The notes under the pieces are model-generated. The model was not told the origin of the DNA and ran no database searches. It saw only the letters and a list, made by a program, of their open reading frames with translations. Made by a program: the position numbers and the translations under genes. DNA of 64,000 nucleotides from Holacanthus passer. Its lineage: Eukaryota > Chordata > Actinopteri > Pomacanthidae. The DNA is taken from NCBI GenBank assembly GCA_025331565.1, contig JAFREQ010000037.1, positions 1,364,001 through 1,428,000 of the forward strand, read 5' to 3'. Below are positions 12,896-25,564 of this stretch, in pieces (the stretch's first letter is position 1; every line of letters begins with the position of its first letter).

Positions 12896-14005
12896 CTCCT
12901 CCCCTCCCCGCTGCACACTGGGCCATGCAATACATCACTGTAAAAGCTGCCTCTCTCTCGGGGGTGCCTGGGGTGAAGACCCTGCCCTGCACTGGGCAGG
13001 GGTTGAACCGGGGTCACAGACCAATCACTGTACAAAGACGGCTAACTCCGAGCCTGATCAGAGGTTTGCTTTCCCGCCAAGGGACTGGCAGCTTGAACAC
13101 AACTTTCCTGCCTTCCTTGTTCCCAAATTTGTGTTCTCCCTCTTACTTGATGTCTTGTCTCTTTATGTGTTTTCCAATCTTTTTCTCTCCCTTCACTCCA
13201 TGTCAGACCAGTGCAGGGCATGCTTGGAGCTGACTGCAGTGCATGGCAGGAGGAGAAAAAGAGGGAGGGAGGCAAGCAGATGCTTGTGACAGTGTGGGGG
13301 CAGTAATGAGGGTCCCTACAACGGAGAAACAATCAGTAAGGCCTGAACACACAGCCCACTCGTGCACACACGCACAAAACAGCGAGGGAGTAATGGGCTG
13401 GCAAAGGCCCGGGGCCAGTCTCACTGACACACACACATTCGCCACACACTACATGGTGAATAATAAAGAGGGAAACCACCACCGCCATCACTGTCGGCCA
13501 CTCACTGAGCAGAATCAAACCGGCCAAAAGTATATTACCAGCACAATTTTTGTGAAATATTCATTTAGAACAAACAAATATCCAGCCTGGCTAAGGTGGA
13601 TCAGCTCAATATGAAAGTACAGTAAAGGGAAGGGGGAAAGGATTTTCTGGCACTCTCAGCCATTCTGCCTCATGCCAGGACGGCACATATGACATCGCAG
13701 TGTGTTCCCCAAGCCCGCCTCTAACAGGCACGCAAAGCCTTTCAAAAGCATTACCCCGCCGATGGGAGATACTTTTATTGTGGCAGACATTTCAGTGAGA
13801 AGGAGGTTCGATTCACCAAAGCGAGGGCAAGGAGGAGGGAAAACAAATGGTACTTGCCGAGCGCGGGGTTCACGTTGCCGCAGAGACATTTCAAGAAGTG
13901 GGGCAGAGGAGAGAGTGCATGTTGAAGCGAACAAGGTTTGAAAATAGCCTGGGATAATACAGAGACGGCACGGCTGCTAATGTGCACACGCACGCAGGGC
14001 GCTGC

Positions 14006-14026
14006 AAAAAAAAAAAAAAAAAAAAA
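14006..14026. repeat. Poly(A) run, 21 nt
   Basis: Homopolymer A. Confidence 0.95.
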
Positions 14027-15054
14027 GCGCACGACAACGAGCAAAAGCAAACACGCATAAACAAAGATGCGTGCATAAATACATGCACGACATACGCTTG
14101 CTTGCCCAAACACAGTGCAATCTGGAGGCTAAATCAGCGGCATGCTGGACAGTTTCAGCCGAGGAGGATTGATTACAATTGATTGTGTCACCGCAGGAAG
14201 TGGTAAGTCTTTATCTGCCTCCCCTTTTAAGGCCCACAGATCAATCCACTGAGCTTGATTTGGTTAAGATAGCCGTCATCCACAGGGGAAGACTTACAGC
14301 ACGGGAGATGTTAAATAAAATGATATACACAAAAGACCTCTGCTGTAATGTGTCTGATGTGATTCATTACTCGCTCACTCTACACTGCATCATCGTGACC
14401 TTTGGAAATTGCTCATTATATTGAGGCTGTGCTTTTTAGCTACAATGATGAACATTTTAAATTTTAACCAAGAGTACACATTTTGAGCTTATGAGGTTCA
14501 GCTCTTATGGATATGCAGACTATCCATAAGACACAACAATGCTTAAGGTAGTAACTTACCTCTTTTCTTTAAGGTCTTGAACTGTTTTTATTTTCTGAAA
14601 AGTTGCCAAGACACTAACCGGGGCTGAGGGAGCACGCTGGTATCACAGTACCACCTAAAGTCTGTGTATGCGTGCGTGTGCGTAGGCGTGTGTGTGTCAG
14701 CTTAGGATTTGTATCAGACATCTCAAGACTGACAGCAGTCAGTTTGCATTACGTTTACAGTTACAGTGATGTATTTGACCCCGGTGTTTATCCTGGCCTC
14801 TCCCTCGCAGATGTGAACAGACAGTGACACAGTTACTGCCGCATACACAGACTAACACACAAAACAACACACGTACATACACATCGACTATTACACATTT
14901 TCCCGTTCCCTGCTTGACGCTTGGGAGACAATTTGAAATGGTGGGTCCGTGGACGATCAGCCCTCTGCTGTAATTGGGTCCCTTTTCACCCAGAAAATTC
15001 ATGTCAGCATTGGTCACATGGGATACTAATCTAAATGGCATCAGTGTCCTACTT

Positions 15055-15126
15055 TGTGTGTGTGTGTGTGTGCATGCCTATGTGTATGTGTGTGTGTGTG
15101 TGTGTGCCTGTGTGTGTGAGAGAGAG
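15055..15126. repeat. (GT)n then (GA)n compound microsatellite
   Basis: Imperfect GT blocks with GCATGCC and GCCT interruptions, ending in GAGAGAGAG. Confidence 0.88.
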
Positions 15127-16234
15127 CTATGGAAAGCAAAAAAACAGAAGGTGTGGTAACTTTGAGAAGCAAAGTGAGAGGCTGCTTGTAAATTATGCGC
15201 AGGCTTGTCACGGGGCTACATGGAAACAGAGCTGTATGCCAGCTGTGAATGTGACAACTGAACATGCAGCCTGGTTCAATTTGTCATCTTTAGTGTCTAA
15301 GAGCTGAGTATAGAGGGCTATCAATGCTCTGAACAAAGTAAAAAGATGTCCTGCCACAGATTTTGTTCCTTTTCCTCACCAAGGGTTGACAACTGGGCAA
15401 CATTTCAACTTCAGATCAATTATAGTTTTTAAAGAGGGAAACACAGTCAGAAGGGCTATGAAGCTGCCAAGGGTTGGTGAGAAGTCACTGAGAAAGTGAA
15501 AATTTGAGTAATAAATAATCAGACATTTATCACTGTCACTTTTGAAACCAGCTAAGTGTTAACTAAACATGCTGTGGCGGTGTTTCACAGGCAGCGTCAA
15601 CTCCTGACTTTCATATATTCAATATGGTCAGGTTTGCATGTTTGGATACTGAAGAAGTGTGAACAGCAATCTGAAGGTGAGATAAGAAAAAAATATGGGC
15701 AAGTCAGTGGTTTATGTTAACAAAATGACAACTCATGGTCAGTCCTAATCTTCTTACCACAGCTATGCTGAAACTCACCATCATTAGTTTTACAATTGGA
15801 CCCATCTTCTGTTTTAAGGGCCTTCTCCTGACTGCACATCTTTCCAGTGAGTGTCTGAACAAGGTGACGAATTTAGAGTACAAAGAGTAAGATGGATAAG
15901 GACTTCCTACAGTATGTCAGAGTGCTGTTATGTGAAATTAATCAACAACCCTTGAGCAAATCAGAATTACATATTCATGCAGTCCATTGTACAATGAATA
16001 TAGATGATGACCTTTTGAGAGCTGACTTTTTTCATATCATGTTTCCTCAAGTAGTTTGAAGATGAGCCACTTTGGTGGAAAAACTAGTAAAATATGAAAC
16101 AACTGAATTGTATTTTTAAAAAGGTAATGTCCATTTACATTATGGGCTTATAAGCTTGACAGAGGGAGCAGAGTGCAGTAAAGAAGCAGAGGCCATAGTG
16201 AAAGACATGCAATACTCTGACTAATAAGGACAGT

Positions 16235-16305
16235 CTTATGTTATATAGTGTATATAGTGCATTACTATTACTATTATATATATAGTAAATATATACAGTA
16301 TTACA

Positions 16306-16340
<35 letters not shown>

Positions 16341-16350
16341 TACAGTATAT
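16235..16350. repeat. AT-rich (TA)n tract
   Basis: TATATAGTGTATATAGTG and TATTACTATTA units lead into an uninterrupted (TA)n at 16307-16337. Confidence 0.88.
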
Positions 16351-17689
16351 TTTAGAGTATATTTTAACAATTCTCCCAAATACATTTGGATATGCAAGTA
16401 TAACACATAATTATATTTCATAAAGCTCTGATGCCAAAGAAAACTAATCAGGTACATACAAAATGTTATAATTAGATTATATAACTGAGATAATAGTCCA
16501 GTTATCTTCAATATTAGAGAGTGGAGCTGTCATTTAGCGCACATCCTGCCAATACCCTGCCAACACAATGGCATACTGTACGCATCTCCATCTGTGATCC
16601 ATAGTCAAAGGAGATCAAGCAATCTAGATTGTTCATGATATGTTCACCCGTTTGACAACTTTGATGTCGTCTTACAGCGTTAAGATGATCAAAAGTTGTT
16701 TCCTTGATGGCTCCTATAGAGGCAGGTAGTAAATCTGTAGGCAATGGCTGTAAACTCCGAGAGCAAGTTAGTACAATCTACCGTGAAAGTCTGCGAGCAC
16801 CATCTGCGGGGGGCTAAGTGATGAACTAGGAAACTGCTGACACAATAATTGCAGGCATCTAGCAATGAGGCTGAGAAAAAAAGGAATAAAAAAAAAAAAG
16901 AGTGTGAAGCAAAGTGGTAGAAAGACAGGGTGGACGGAGAGAAAGAGTGGCAGAAATTCGAGTTGAGAGGTCGATAATTATCATGAGATGAACGTTAAGC
17001 ACTGGGAATGTGGTCTTTCTCAGCTTTAAAAACTGTACTAAAACAGTGTTTGGTCAGATGTCACTACCACAACATGCGTCATTCTCAGCTTGTGTGCTTT
17101 GGAGCTACCAAGATGGGATAAACACCCTCAGTAAATTGAGTACCGGAAAATTATGCAGTGACTGTACAGACGTGTCAGAGTAATTTGTTTACCTTCCAAC
17201 AAAGAACTCAGACCTTCTCGGGCTGCTTGATCTTATTTTATGTGGCAGGGCAAGAAGGCAACTCCTGACTGCAGCCAACAGGATGGTGGACTCAGCTGTA
17301 GCATTCAGGAGGTCCAATGTCTTGTAAGGACACTTTGATGTGTCACCAAGATGAGCCAAGAATCGAAGTGCCAACAATTAATGGACGACGCAGCTAGACC
17401 AACTGTGAAATGTAAGATTTGTAAAAGGTATTTTCAGGGGATAAATTAGCATTATCAACAATTACTAAACAGATTTTGTGGCAATATGTTTAAGGATTTA
17501 ATACAAAACTTTAAGCAGACCATTTGTTAAAAAGCTGCTTAACAACAAATGTGCTGGCTATAAAACTCATTTGCATAATTTATTAAATATGTACTTTTAC
17601 AAGCAAATGTCCATATGTCACAAAGACTTAGTGGAGTTTGTCTGAGGACTTTAAAGGCTTCTCAAAAGCTTGAAAGCCGCAATACAATG

Positions 17690-18240
17690 ACAAAATATGC
17701 TATGCAGATGACACAGTTATCCACTGCTCATCCCCTTCAGTGGTACAAACACTTATTTTCCTGCAGTCTGCCTTTCATGTTGTTCAATCTCACTTAAGTC
17801 AACCTAAGTTGGTGATTAATGGAGACAAATTCAAATTCATGCTCTTTTCAAAAGCCACAAAGTTAATCTGATCTCAACTGCTCAAGGGGTTGAAATCAAA
17901 ATGGTTACAACATATAAGTATTTAGGTTTTATTCTTACTGATAAGACCTTGTGAGTCAACTCACACATTGAAAACCTCGTTCCCATGCTGAAAGTTAAAT
18001 TCAATTTCTGTTTCAGGAATAAATCCTGTTCCTGCCTCCATGCAAAGAAACACTTGATTTCTGCAACTTTGTTGCCTTTATTGGATTACGGTGATATGTT
18101 CTCTTTGAATGTACCTGACCAGGGCCTAATGAAGTTGGATAGTGTATACCATTGTGTTTTACGTCTTATTACTGGCTGTCCCCAGTTGGTCCCCAGCCAA
18201 CATGGACGACAAGCCCTTGACGTGCTCTGAAAAATGGCAA
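17690..18240 (+). pseudogene. Decayed LINE reverse-transcriptase fragment (L2/Maui-like, YADD box)
   Basis: The catalytic box YADDTVIHCSSPSV begins at 17701. After a frame change come VVQSHLSQPKLVINGDKFKF and MLFSKATK. After stops and further frame changes comes a stretch at 17985-18230 with KVKFNFCFRNKSC, LISATLLPLLDYGDMF and KLDSVYHCVLRLITG. These match, in order, the palm and thumb region of L2-type fish LINEs. At least one stop and two frame changes make it inactive. Endonuclease and 3' end are not visible. Edges are approximate. Confidence 0.75.
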
Positions 18241-19164
18241 TTTGAACATCTATAATTCCCTGACAACTGGGCAAATTTAATCTGCATGAGGAAAATTGTG
18301 TGATTTGATTGACAGCTCCGTTGCAATCTAAGACACTGACCTTGAGATGACTTTGCTTGTCAACTACTGTTTCCAAAGTCAACAATGAACGTTCGGTCTA
18401 GAGTATAATTTTATTATCCTCCATATAAACACATAGCCAGTGATTTAGCCAACTGTGTAATAAACGTATATATTTCGAGGATGTTTCACATGTGTGAAAG
18501 CTGCTGTTGGAGGGCTGCCACACACCACATTCTTTGTTATTTCAGGGTCACAAAACAGCAGGGGGTGGGCTTAAATGGTCAGGTGGGCGGGAACACACGT
18601 CCAACTCTACCCACGGGCTGAAGTCACGGGAGGGCGTCTCAGCATACTGAGTGAGAGTGGACTGCCTGTTCTTGATGGAAATAAAAATGTCAGAGGTAAT
18701 TACCTTTAAAATGCCTTCACCTGATGAAAACCATCAGTTTCACGTGATGGTCGGACATATTGGCCTGGTCCTCACAGGAGCACATTTCTATATGAGTGCC
18801 CTTTAGACACAACACAGGCTTCTTCTGCTGAGAGCTCTTTAATGGTTAAAATTAATGGCTGTAAGCTATCAAAGAGTGCAATTTCATCTTTTTCTTTTGC
18901 TCGAAGGACCGAACGGCTTCATCCCACATCCTTCTGATGACTGACCTCACTATGGCAACTCAAGTCAATGAATGACATGACAGCCCTATGGGTAAACCTA
19001 TACCTTCTAATTGTGAGAACAGATGCAGGCAATTACCTGAAAAGAGGCAGAGTGACCCATAGGATGGAAATGTCCCAAAATGACTGGAAAACTGAAACTC
19101 TCGACCGCTTCTCAACATGGGCCGATAATGGTGCAAGCTCAAGGATGGATTGATATCAGCTGAC

Positions 19165-19630
19165 CCAACTTCACACTTGGAAGATCTGAGTTTTGCCATA
19201 TTTTTTGTTGTTTTACTTTTTATTTTGTGGGTTAGCCTGTTGAACTTGACGTTAGCATGTTGCACAGCTAATTTCCCAGACTCTCAATGTGTGTGGTGGA
19301 CATGTTTTCATTTAGAAACATTTACAGTGGTGATATACACTGCAAAAGTGCAGACTCTGTTATACAGCGATTCCCTGGTTGCAAACACCAGAAACATGAT
19401 TGGCGGAGCCTGCTCACAGTCTGTCAGAGCAAAATGGGCTTTTCAGAGGGGGCTTTAAAGAGACAGGAGCTAAAACGGAGGGTTTCAGACAGAGGGTGAA
19501 TAGAGGTGCTGTGGCAATACAGTATGAGAAACAATAATGTGTTTTTTGAACATTAAAGCAGGTAAACCTAGTCAAGTAGTCCCCCCAAATAAAAGTATGA
19601 ACATGGAAATACATAATATGGCCTCTTTAA
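19165..19630 (+). repeat. Abundant teleost repeat ending in CATAATATGGCCTCTTTAA
   Basis: Contains GTCAGAGCAAAATGGGCTTT, TCAGAGGGGGCTTTAAAGAG, ACAGGAGCTAAAACGGAGGG, TTTCAGACAGAGGGTGAATA, TAATGTGTTTTTTGAACATT, AAAGCAGGTAAACC and a terminal CATAATATGGCCTCTTTAA, the signature order of a high-copy fish repeat. Short ORFs here are repeat noise. The left edge is uncertain. Confidence 0.7.
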
Positions 19631-20779
19631 AAAGTGTCTGTTGGTAGACATCAGACATATAGTATTGTCTATGATCATGTCTATCTAAGTCTGGCACTTG
19701 TTGAAATGCAGTCAGAGACACAGTTAGATTGACTTCTGATTTGAGATGAACACAAGCAGGGGCAGCCAGATCCAGTGTTACTTGTTTCTGATGAAGTGCC
19801 CTCCTATAAGTGCTGTACAGAGGAGAGCTTTCTTCTTTGCAGTCTGCTTTGAGTGGTTTTGCTCCCTACCGGTGATGACTACCTATCAGCCTCACCGCTG
19901 AGAGACGAGAGGGAGAGGAGGGGAGAGCAACAAGTGCAATAGCTAGAATGAAACCGACTCACCTTCCTTTTTCACTCATGCACATCTATAACACTGTTGT
20001 GAAGGCACTGCGAGTGGGAATGTCAAATTACTGTAGTTATTACTGTGTAGTATTGTCCACAGTAGTACACATTGTCCTGACAATAACATGAATCTGCAGG
20101 CAAAAAAATTAAAAGTAAACATTCAATTGTCTTGGCTATTGGCTAATACCAGAGCAACAACAACAACAAAAAACAGTTACAAGTAAGAAAGATGATATGA
20201 AATGGATGAGAGAAAGACCAGAGCAAAAGGCTGCGAATGAAAACATGCGTGCGAACTGCATTTGCTCAAAACATGTTCCTGCCCTGAAACCCTGAAGTTC
20301 AGGCGAGGCGTTCGAGGTATTGATTGGGTGATTTGTATGTGTTGCCGGCTCTCCTGAAATGTGTCTAGGAACATGTGTTGATGGATGGGTCTGTGGCTCT
20401 CAGCCTGTGAGGGCCAGGGTGGGTGCTGGGAAAGCTCTGACAGCCTCAAGGTTACCCGCCTGGCACCAAAACAGATGGATGCCCCTCATCATAACTGTCT
20501 GTAATGTGCTCAACTCAATCATTCCCTCCCTCTCCCTTTCCATGCAACATCTCTCTCACCGAGGCAGTTTGCGGAAAGTCTGAGAGGAGTTGTATCCACA
20601 GACAGCAGGGGAAGTGATGATTTTATTTATCACGCCAGGAGAACTTCCACATCTTCTCCTGGGTGCGACAACTACCAGATAAGGTTGCTGACTATTATGT
20701 TCTTGGTCTGTGTCAAAGGAATGGTTCAACAATCTAACAACACGATGCATGATGCTTTTTCTCTTTTACGCAAATAAAA

Positions 20780-20960
20780 TGTAAAGTGACAATCTGGGGT
20801 TTTATGCGGAGATTGTGGCCCATGTCAACAGCGTTCATGCTAAGCTAGGCTAGAAACATCCAATCCAGACTCATGCACTCAAAGCACATACATGAGATGG
20901 ATAGTTATCACCTTATTCTCAGAAAAAGGCAAATAAATATGTGGAACTGTTACTTTAAAG
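20780..20960 (-). repeat. Diverged copy of the 31.2 kb repeat family, minus orientation
   Basis: Reverse complement begins TTAAAGTAACAGTTCCACAT, passes TTTTTCTGAGAATAAGGTGA and ATCCATCTCATGTATGTGC, and reaches CTAGCCTAGCTTAGCATGAA. These correspond in order to the start of the family (…AGTTCGACATTTTGG…CTCATGTCTGT…TAGCTTAGCATAA…). Strongly diverged, so the call is tentative. Confidence 0.5.
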
Positions 20961-21490
20961 CTACATTAAGTGATATATTTTTTTCGCATTTGATTTTTTA
21001 ACATTGACATATGCTTTTTTTAATATTGACACTGCTCAATACAAAGACCAATATTCACCTTCCTTTTAGCGATGTTTTGTTCTCCACCAACTTCTGAGAA
21101 ATATTTCTGGCTTTTTAGCTTCCTACGTTCACCAACTTGTCTACCATTTGGTACTGGAAGGTAGCATACAGTGGTGTTATCAGAGCTTTTTTACAGTGAA
21201 GGAAATGCACTCAATATGTTTGTTAGACCTCAAGGACACTATAAGTATTGGTGAGTAACACTAGCTTTTTTGTTTACATGTAAAATCCACAGTGCACATT
21301 TAATGAGGAAAGAGTTGTGGGCAGCAAACCAAAACAATGAGCTAAAACAGCTAAAGGAAACTGCCATCAGGTGATAAGACTCTGTGGGTTTATTCATTCC
21401 AAGTGACAGCTCTCACATTAGTGTGCCTTTAATAAGTCAACTACCAAGAAATAATTCTTCAGTTTGACTAATGGATCAGAAATATAGCAA
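20961..21490 (-). repeat. Teleost repeat tract next to the 20.8 kb copy
   Basis: Strings such as ACAATGAGCTAAAACAGCTA, ACTGCCATCAGGTGATAAG, GTGCCTTTAATAAGTCAACT and AAATAATTCTTCAGTTTGAC match, in order, a common fish repeat remembered from other genomes. The left part (20961-21300) includes TTAAAGCTACATTAAGTGAT. Orientation and exact edges are uncertain. Confidence 0.5.
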
Positions 21491-24400
21491 TATATTAACA
21501 TATGAAAGTAGAAATAAATAATCTAAAAATATGGAAAACTGCACCCATTTATTGACACTCGGGAGAAGTAACATCTCCCACTCTTCTCCTCCATCTTTTT
21601 TCACCCATTGTACATTCTCTTTCTTCTGGCCCTGGGGCATTTAGGCTCCACAGCACCACATATATCCAATTATACCGCGGCTCTGAGCACGGCGGTGACA
21701 CATTGATTGACACAAGCGACATCCAGTCTTATCACAGTGACATGATGCAGTGCTGGGCAAGCATCATTAGCCTGATCAGCCAATGGCGGGGCAGCTCGTT
21801 AGACCCCCCCTCCCCCAAGGGCTGGACATGCAGCTCTGGTTCTAATACAGATATCATAAGACAAGGAAGAGGAGTGATAAAGTGATGGAGAGAGGAAGAG
21901 AGATTCTAAACCTTGGAGGGACAACTTTATGTTTGTGCACTCTTGTGTATGTACGTATGTGTTTCGGGCGATTCCAACGGGTGGATGTTGGGAAATTACA
22001 CTTTGCCTCAAGCCACAGCTACACAACAAGCTCAAAGCGGCAAACCTCTATCATCCAAAACATGTTCCTTTGTGCCGATACTGCAGGCAGCTGTCAGATC
22101 TTTAAACGGCTGTTTAAGCCACCTGATCATTTGACGCCTCAGTTGTATGGACATTTCGAACATAATCGCCTCAACTACTACAGCAAAGAGAGTGAGATTG
22201 TTTCAAAGTGTGCTTTTGGGATAGGTTGTGCCCTGAGGACAAATCATTCTCTGTGGAACACTTTTGGCCCATTTCTGATCTACCTGTGGTATTTATAGGC
22301 AAATGTTCTCATATTTCTATGCTCCACTTATAAGCCCTCTTTAGCCAAAAAGGTACTTTCAAATACTGTGTGAACAAATTCTGTAAGCTTTTGAAAGAAG
22401 AAAACCAAGAAGGAAAGTATTTCACGTCTACTTCCCCCAGTTTACTGCTCTCCTCTCCAGATTAATCTCGATATCGATCGCCTTCACTGGCTGAAAAAGT
22501 TGTCCATGTATTATGATCTAAAGTTGCCACCGCTACATCTGTGCCCGGCTGAAACTATGCCAAGCTCCACGGTTCTCTGGGTGTACTTTACAGCCAACTA
22601 GCCCCTGATCAACACCTGTTGGCCGGCCCCAGCCAGCTCCAGCTACTTAATCCCATTTACAGAGACAGCAGTTAAATTATTCAACGCTCCAATGAAAACT
22701 CCTTCAGTATTCATGAGAAGGTATAGATACCTCCAGCAGCGTGTGCTTGCCTTTGTGTGTGTAGGTTGAATCATTTGATTGTTTTTAAGAAAACCTCCAC
22801 TCATCATTGACGTCATGTCAAAATGAATGGCACCATTGTGTGGCAGCCTTTATTTCCCCTCTGGGTTTTAATACTGTGGAGGAGACACATCAGTCAATAG
22901 AGAGAAAATGCTGTTATTATTGTTGGTTTTCTACTCAGCAGAACATTGTGGACCAAAGAAAACACAGCTTGTTCCTCAATCCCCACCTCTTTTGTCCTTT
23001 TCTTTTTTCCCCTCACTCCTCTCCCCGGCGAGAGGAAGAGAAATGACTACGAGGCGAATGCCACGATTATTTTCTTTTAAATAGTGAAGGAAGCAATGCC
23101 GCTGCTGTGTTTGTCATTTATGTAAGCGGTTAGCCAGATATGGTTACAGCCCTCTGAGCACGCCTTGAAAAGTAAATTAAGGACATTGAGTTGAGCAGAG
23201 GGTTGGTCGGGATCAATGCACTGACAGAGAAATTCATCACTAAATCTATCCAAGCAATTACTGATGTCAGCATCAAACTGACGAACAGTTTTCTGTTGCC
23301 TGTCTTCGGTTTCCCTCTCCCTTCTCCACTCTTCTGTTTGTTTACCGTGTTCCTGACTGTGGAACAATGCAGCGACCTTTGCAGAGATAATTCTATTACG
23401 TAAGTTGAGTAATTGCTCTGGATGTGGAAGAGGAGTGTCCGCTGCTCCTCTTGCTTGGCCCACAGCTCCCATGTCCTTGGATTTAAATGAAACTCTGCGG
23501 TATTCATACAACCTGACAGGGAGAGTTCCGCTTTGGAAACGGAGAGGAGAGGAGGAGAAAGGGGAGAGAGAGGAGAGGAAAAAGGGGGATGGATGTGAGA
23601 CGACAGGGAGATGGAGATGAGCATGACAAAAGCAGTGAGCCAGAACCAAGCAGGATGAAAATGCTATAAAAAGAGTCCGCCCCTCCACCCCCCGTTTTTA
23701 AGCCGCGCTGGGCACGACATGTACCTCCAGATTGTCCAAGAGGCTCGGAAAATGGTCTGTATGGTGCAAAGAGCCCTGCGAAGGGGTACACAAGGATAAA
23801 TGGAAGGAGCGTAGATAGTTCTCGCCTGCTGAGGTTGATCCCCCCCACCTTCTCCTCTGCCACCTAGAGCCCTGTTGGCTACAATGGAGAAGTGCAGAAA
23901 GGGCACGGAGGCTCGACGCTAACGATCGGCGCAGATGAAACCGCGAGAGGCTTTACTGGCAGAAATGTTCACTTTACTTTGTTCGAGTTTCTTCATTTGG
24001 ACAATGGGTAGAGACGGAGTCAGAGAAGCAGACAATTACTGATATTTGCTGCCAGCTATCAGAGAGGGAGAGACCGAGAGAAACAGAGGGAGAAGCTCCA
24101 CTCCCACATTGTTAATTAAAAACTCTCTCTCAGCGCTGTGCTCACTGAATAAAAGGCAGTCGCACAGTCAAGCAGAACACACACGCGAGCACGAGGCAAA
24201 GGCTGTGTTCGGTCTTTTTTCCCCCTTTTTTTTCTCTTATATTCTATCTAAGCTACACCAATCAAACAATAACATGTGGCAACGTGATTGTGTTTTACCA
24301 CATTTGATTTTACATTGTGTAGGAGATCGCACAATATTCTCTCTATGATCTATAACTACAGAAATTGGATGGGCTGTGGGTTTGTTGGAGGGGGGGTAGA

Positions 24401-25515
24401 TTAAGAGAGAAAGAAGTACAAGAGGCAAAGCAGTAGAGGAAAATAACAGGAAAGCTGATTTCATGCTCGGGGGATTGCATCTCATTTTCTCCCAGCGCGG
24501 AGGGCCAGCGTGCGGTCCTGCTTATGGATTTACTGCCACCTGGTGGTGTTTGGCTGCGCCGCCGCTGAGCTCATGAAACCTCACAGGGACGCCATCAGAG
24601 TCAACATCAGAAGATTGGGTCAATCCTAGAGAAGCAAACTAGACTCCATTTCCTGGGCAGACGGTGTCATGTACACTTGTGTGTGTGCACTTTCTCAAAT
24701 GTAAACTCCAGCATAGTGTTCCCAAACCAAACATCCTGTTTGCTTGACTTTGCCTCTTTATCTTTTTCATTTCTCTTGATTGTTTGTTTTCTCACTTCTA
24801 GCACAGGGGATCCAAATGAATTGTTTGTAAGAGGACCAAAACGAAAAGAAATGCAACTACAAATTTCTCATTTACGGCAATACCGCTCAGTTAAGGATGC
24901 TATTATACGCTTGGACAGTCCAGTCAATATAAGTGAACATCTATCTCCAGAAACACTAAGTAAGATGCTAAGAATTACACCTGCAATGTCATGAGATGTA
25001 AAATAACTTACTATCCAAGCTCTTGTGTTTCAAGATGAAATATGTGTGTGGCGATAGGAAATCAATGAAATTTCCCTGCAAGTCATCCCAGGCAGCACCA
25101 GGAGGTGAATTAATGAGGGCTTCTCATCACTAATTAACACTGAAACACACAGCTCCCATCACCAAGTGAGAATTGCAGCCGACTACTTGCCCTGTGCGGA
25201 AACGACTGCGTCAGATGATCTTTTGCAGAGGGAGGAAAAAAACAGGAGAGTGAGAAGGAAAACCAAAAAAGAAAGGAAGGAAAGAAAAAAAAAGAAGGAT
25301 CTGAGAGATATGAAGTCATACACAGTGGCCGGGTCAGAAAAGTCTGGATGATTAGGGGATGCCAGCGCTCACAGAGAGCAGCTCTCCTAACAGCCTCCAC
25401 CACCTCATTAGTCTGGCCCAGCAGCAGTATGCCCCCACTATTAACTGCTAAATGAAAGACCGCCAACCGTGATTACTGAGGGGAAGTCCCCAGTCGTCAT
25501 GGGGATAAGAGATCC

Positions 25516-25517
<2 letters not shown>

Positions 25518-25560
<43 letters not shown>

Positions 25561-25564
25561 CACA
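25518..25564. repeat. (CA)n microsatellite, longest in the window
   Basis: About 47 bp of CA with one CG interruption. Confidence 0.92.

Noticed and set aside
17615..18230. Two short plus-strand genes
   Set aside because: They are pieces of one frameshifted LINE reverse transcriptase, not host genes.
23077..23688. 203-codon minus-strand open frame with a hydrophobic start
   Set aside because: It begins at GTG, shares the region with a second long open frame, contains Pro/Ser-rich low-complexity and has no recognisable domain or splice context. Treated as non-coding.
23655..23690. TATA box plus GC box promoter (CTATAAAAAG then CCGCCCCTCC)
   Set aside because: On the plus strand, antisense to the gene, with no downstream exon; chance occurrence is likely.
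24536..24546. CCACCTGGTGG palindrome as a CTCF or ZEB site
   Set aside because: An 11-bp match alone is too short to support a regulatory call.
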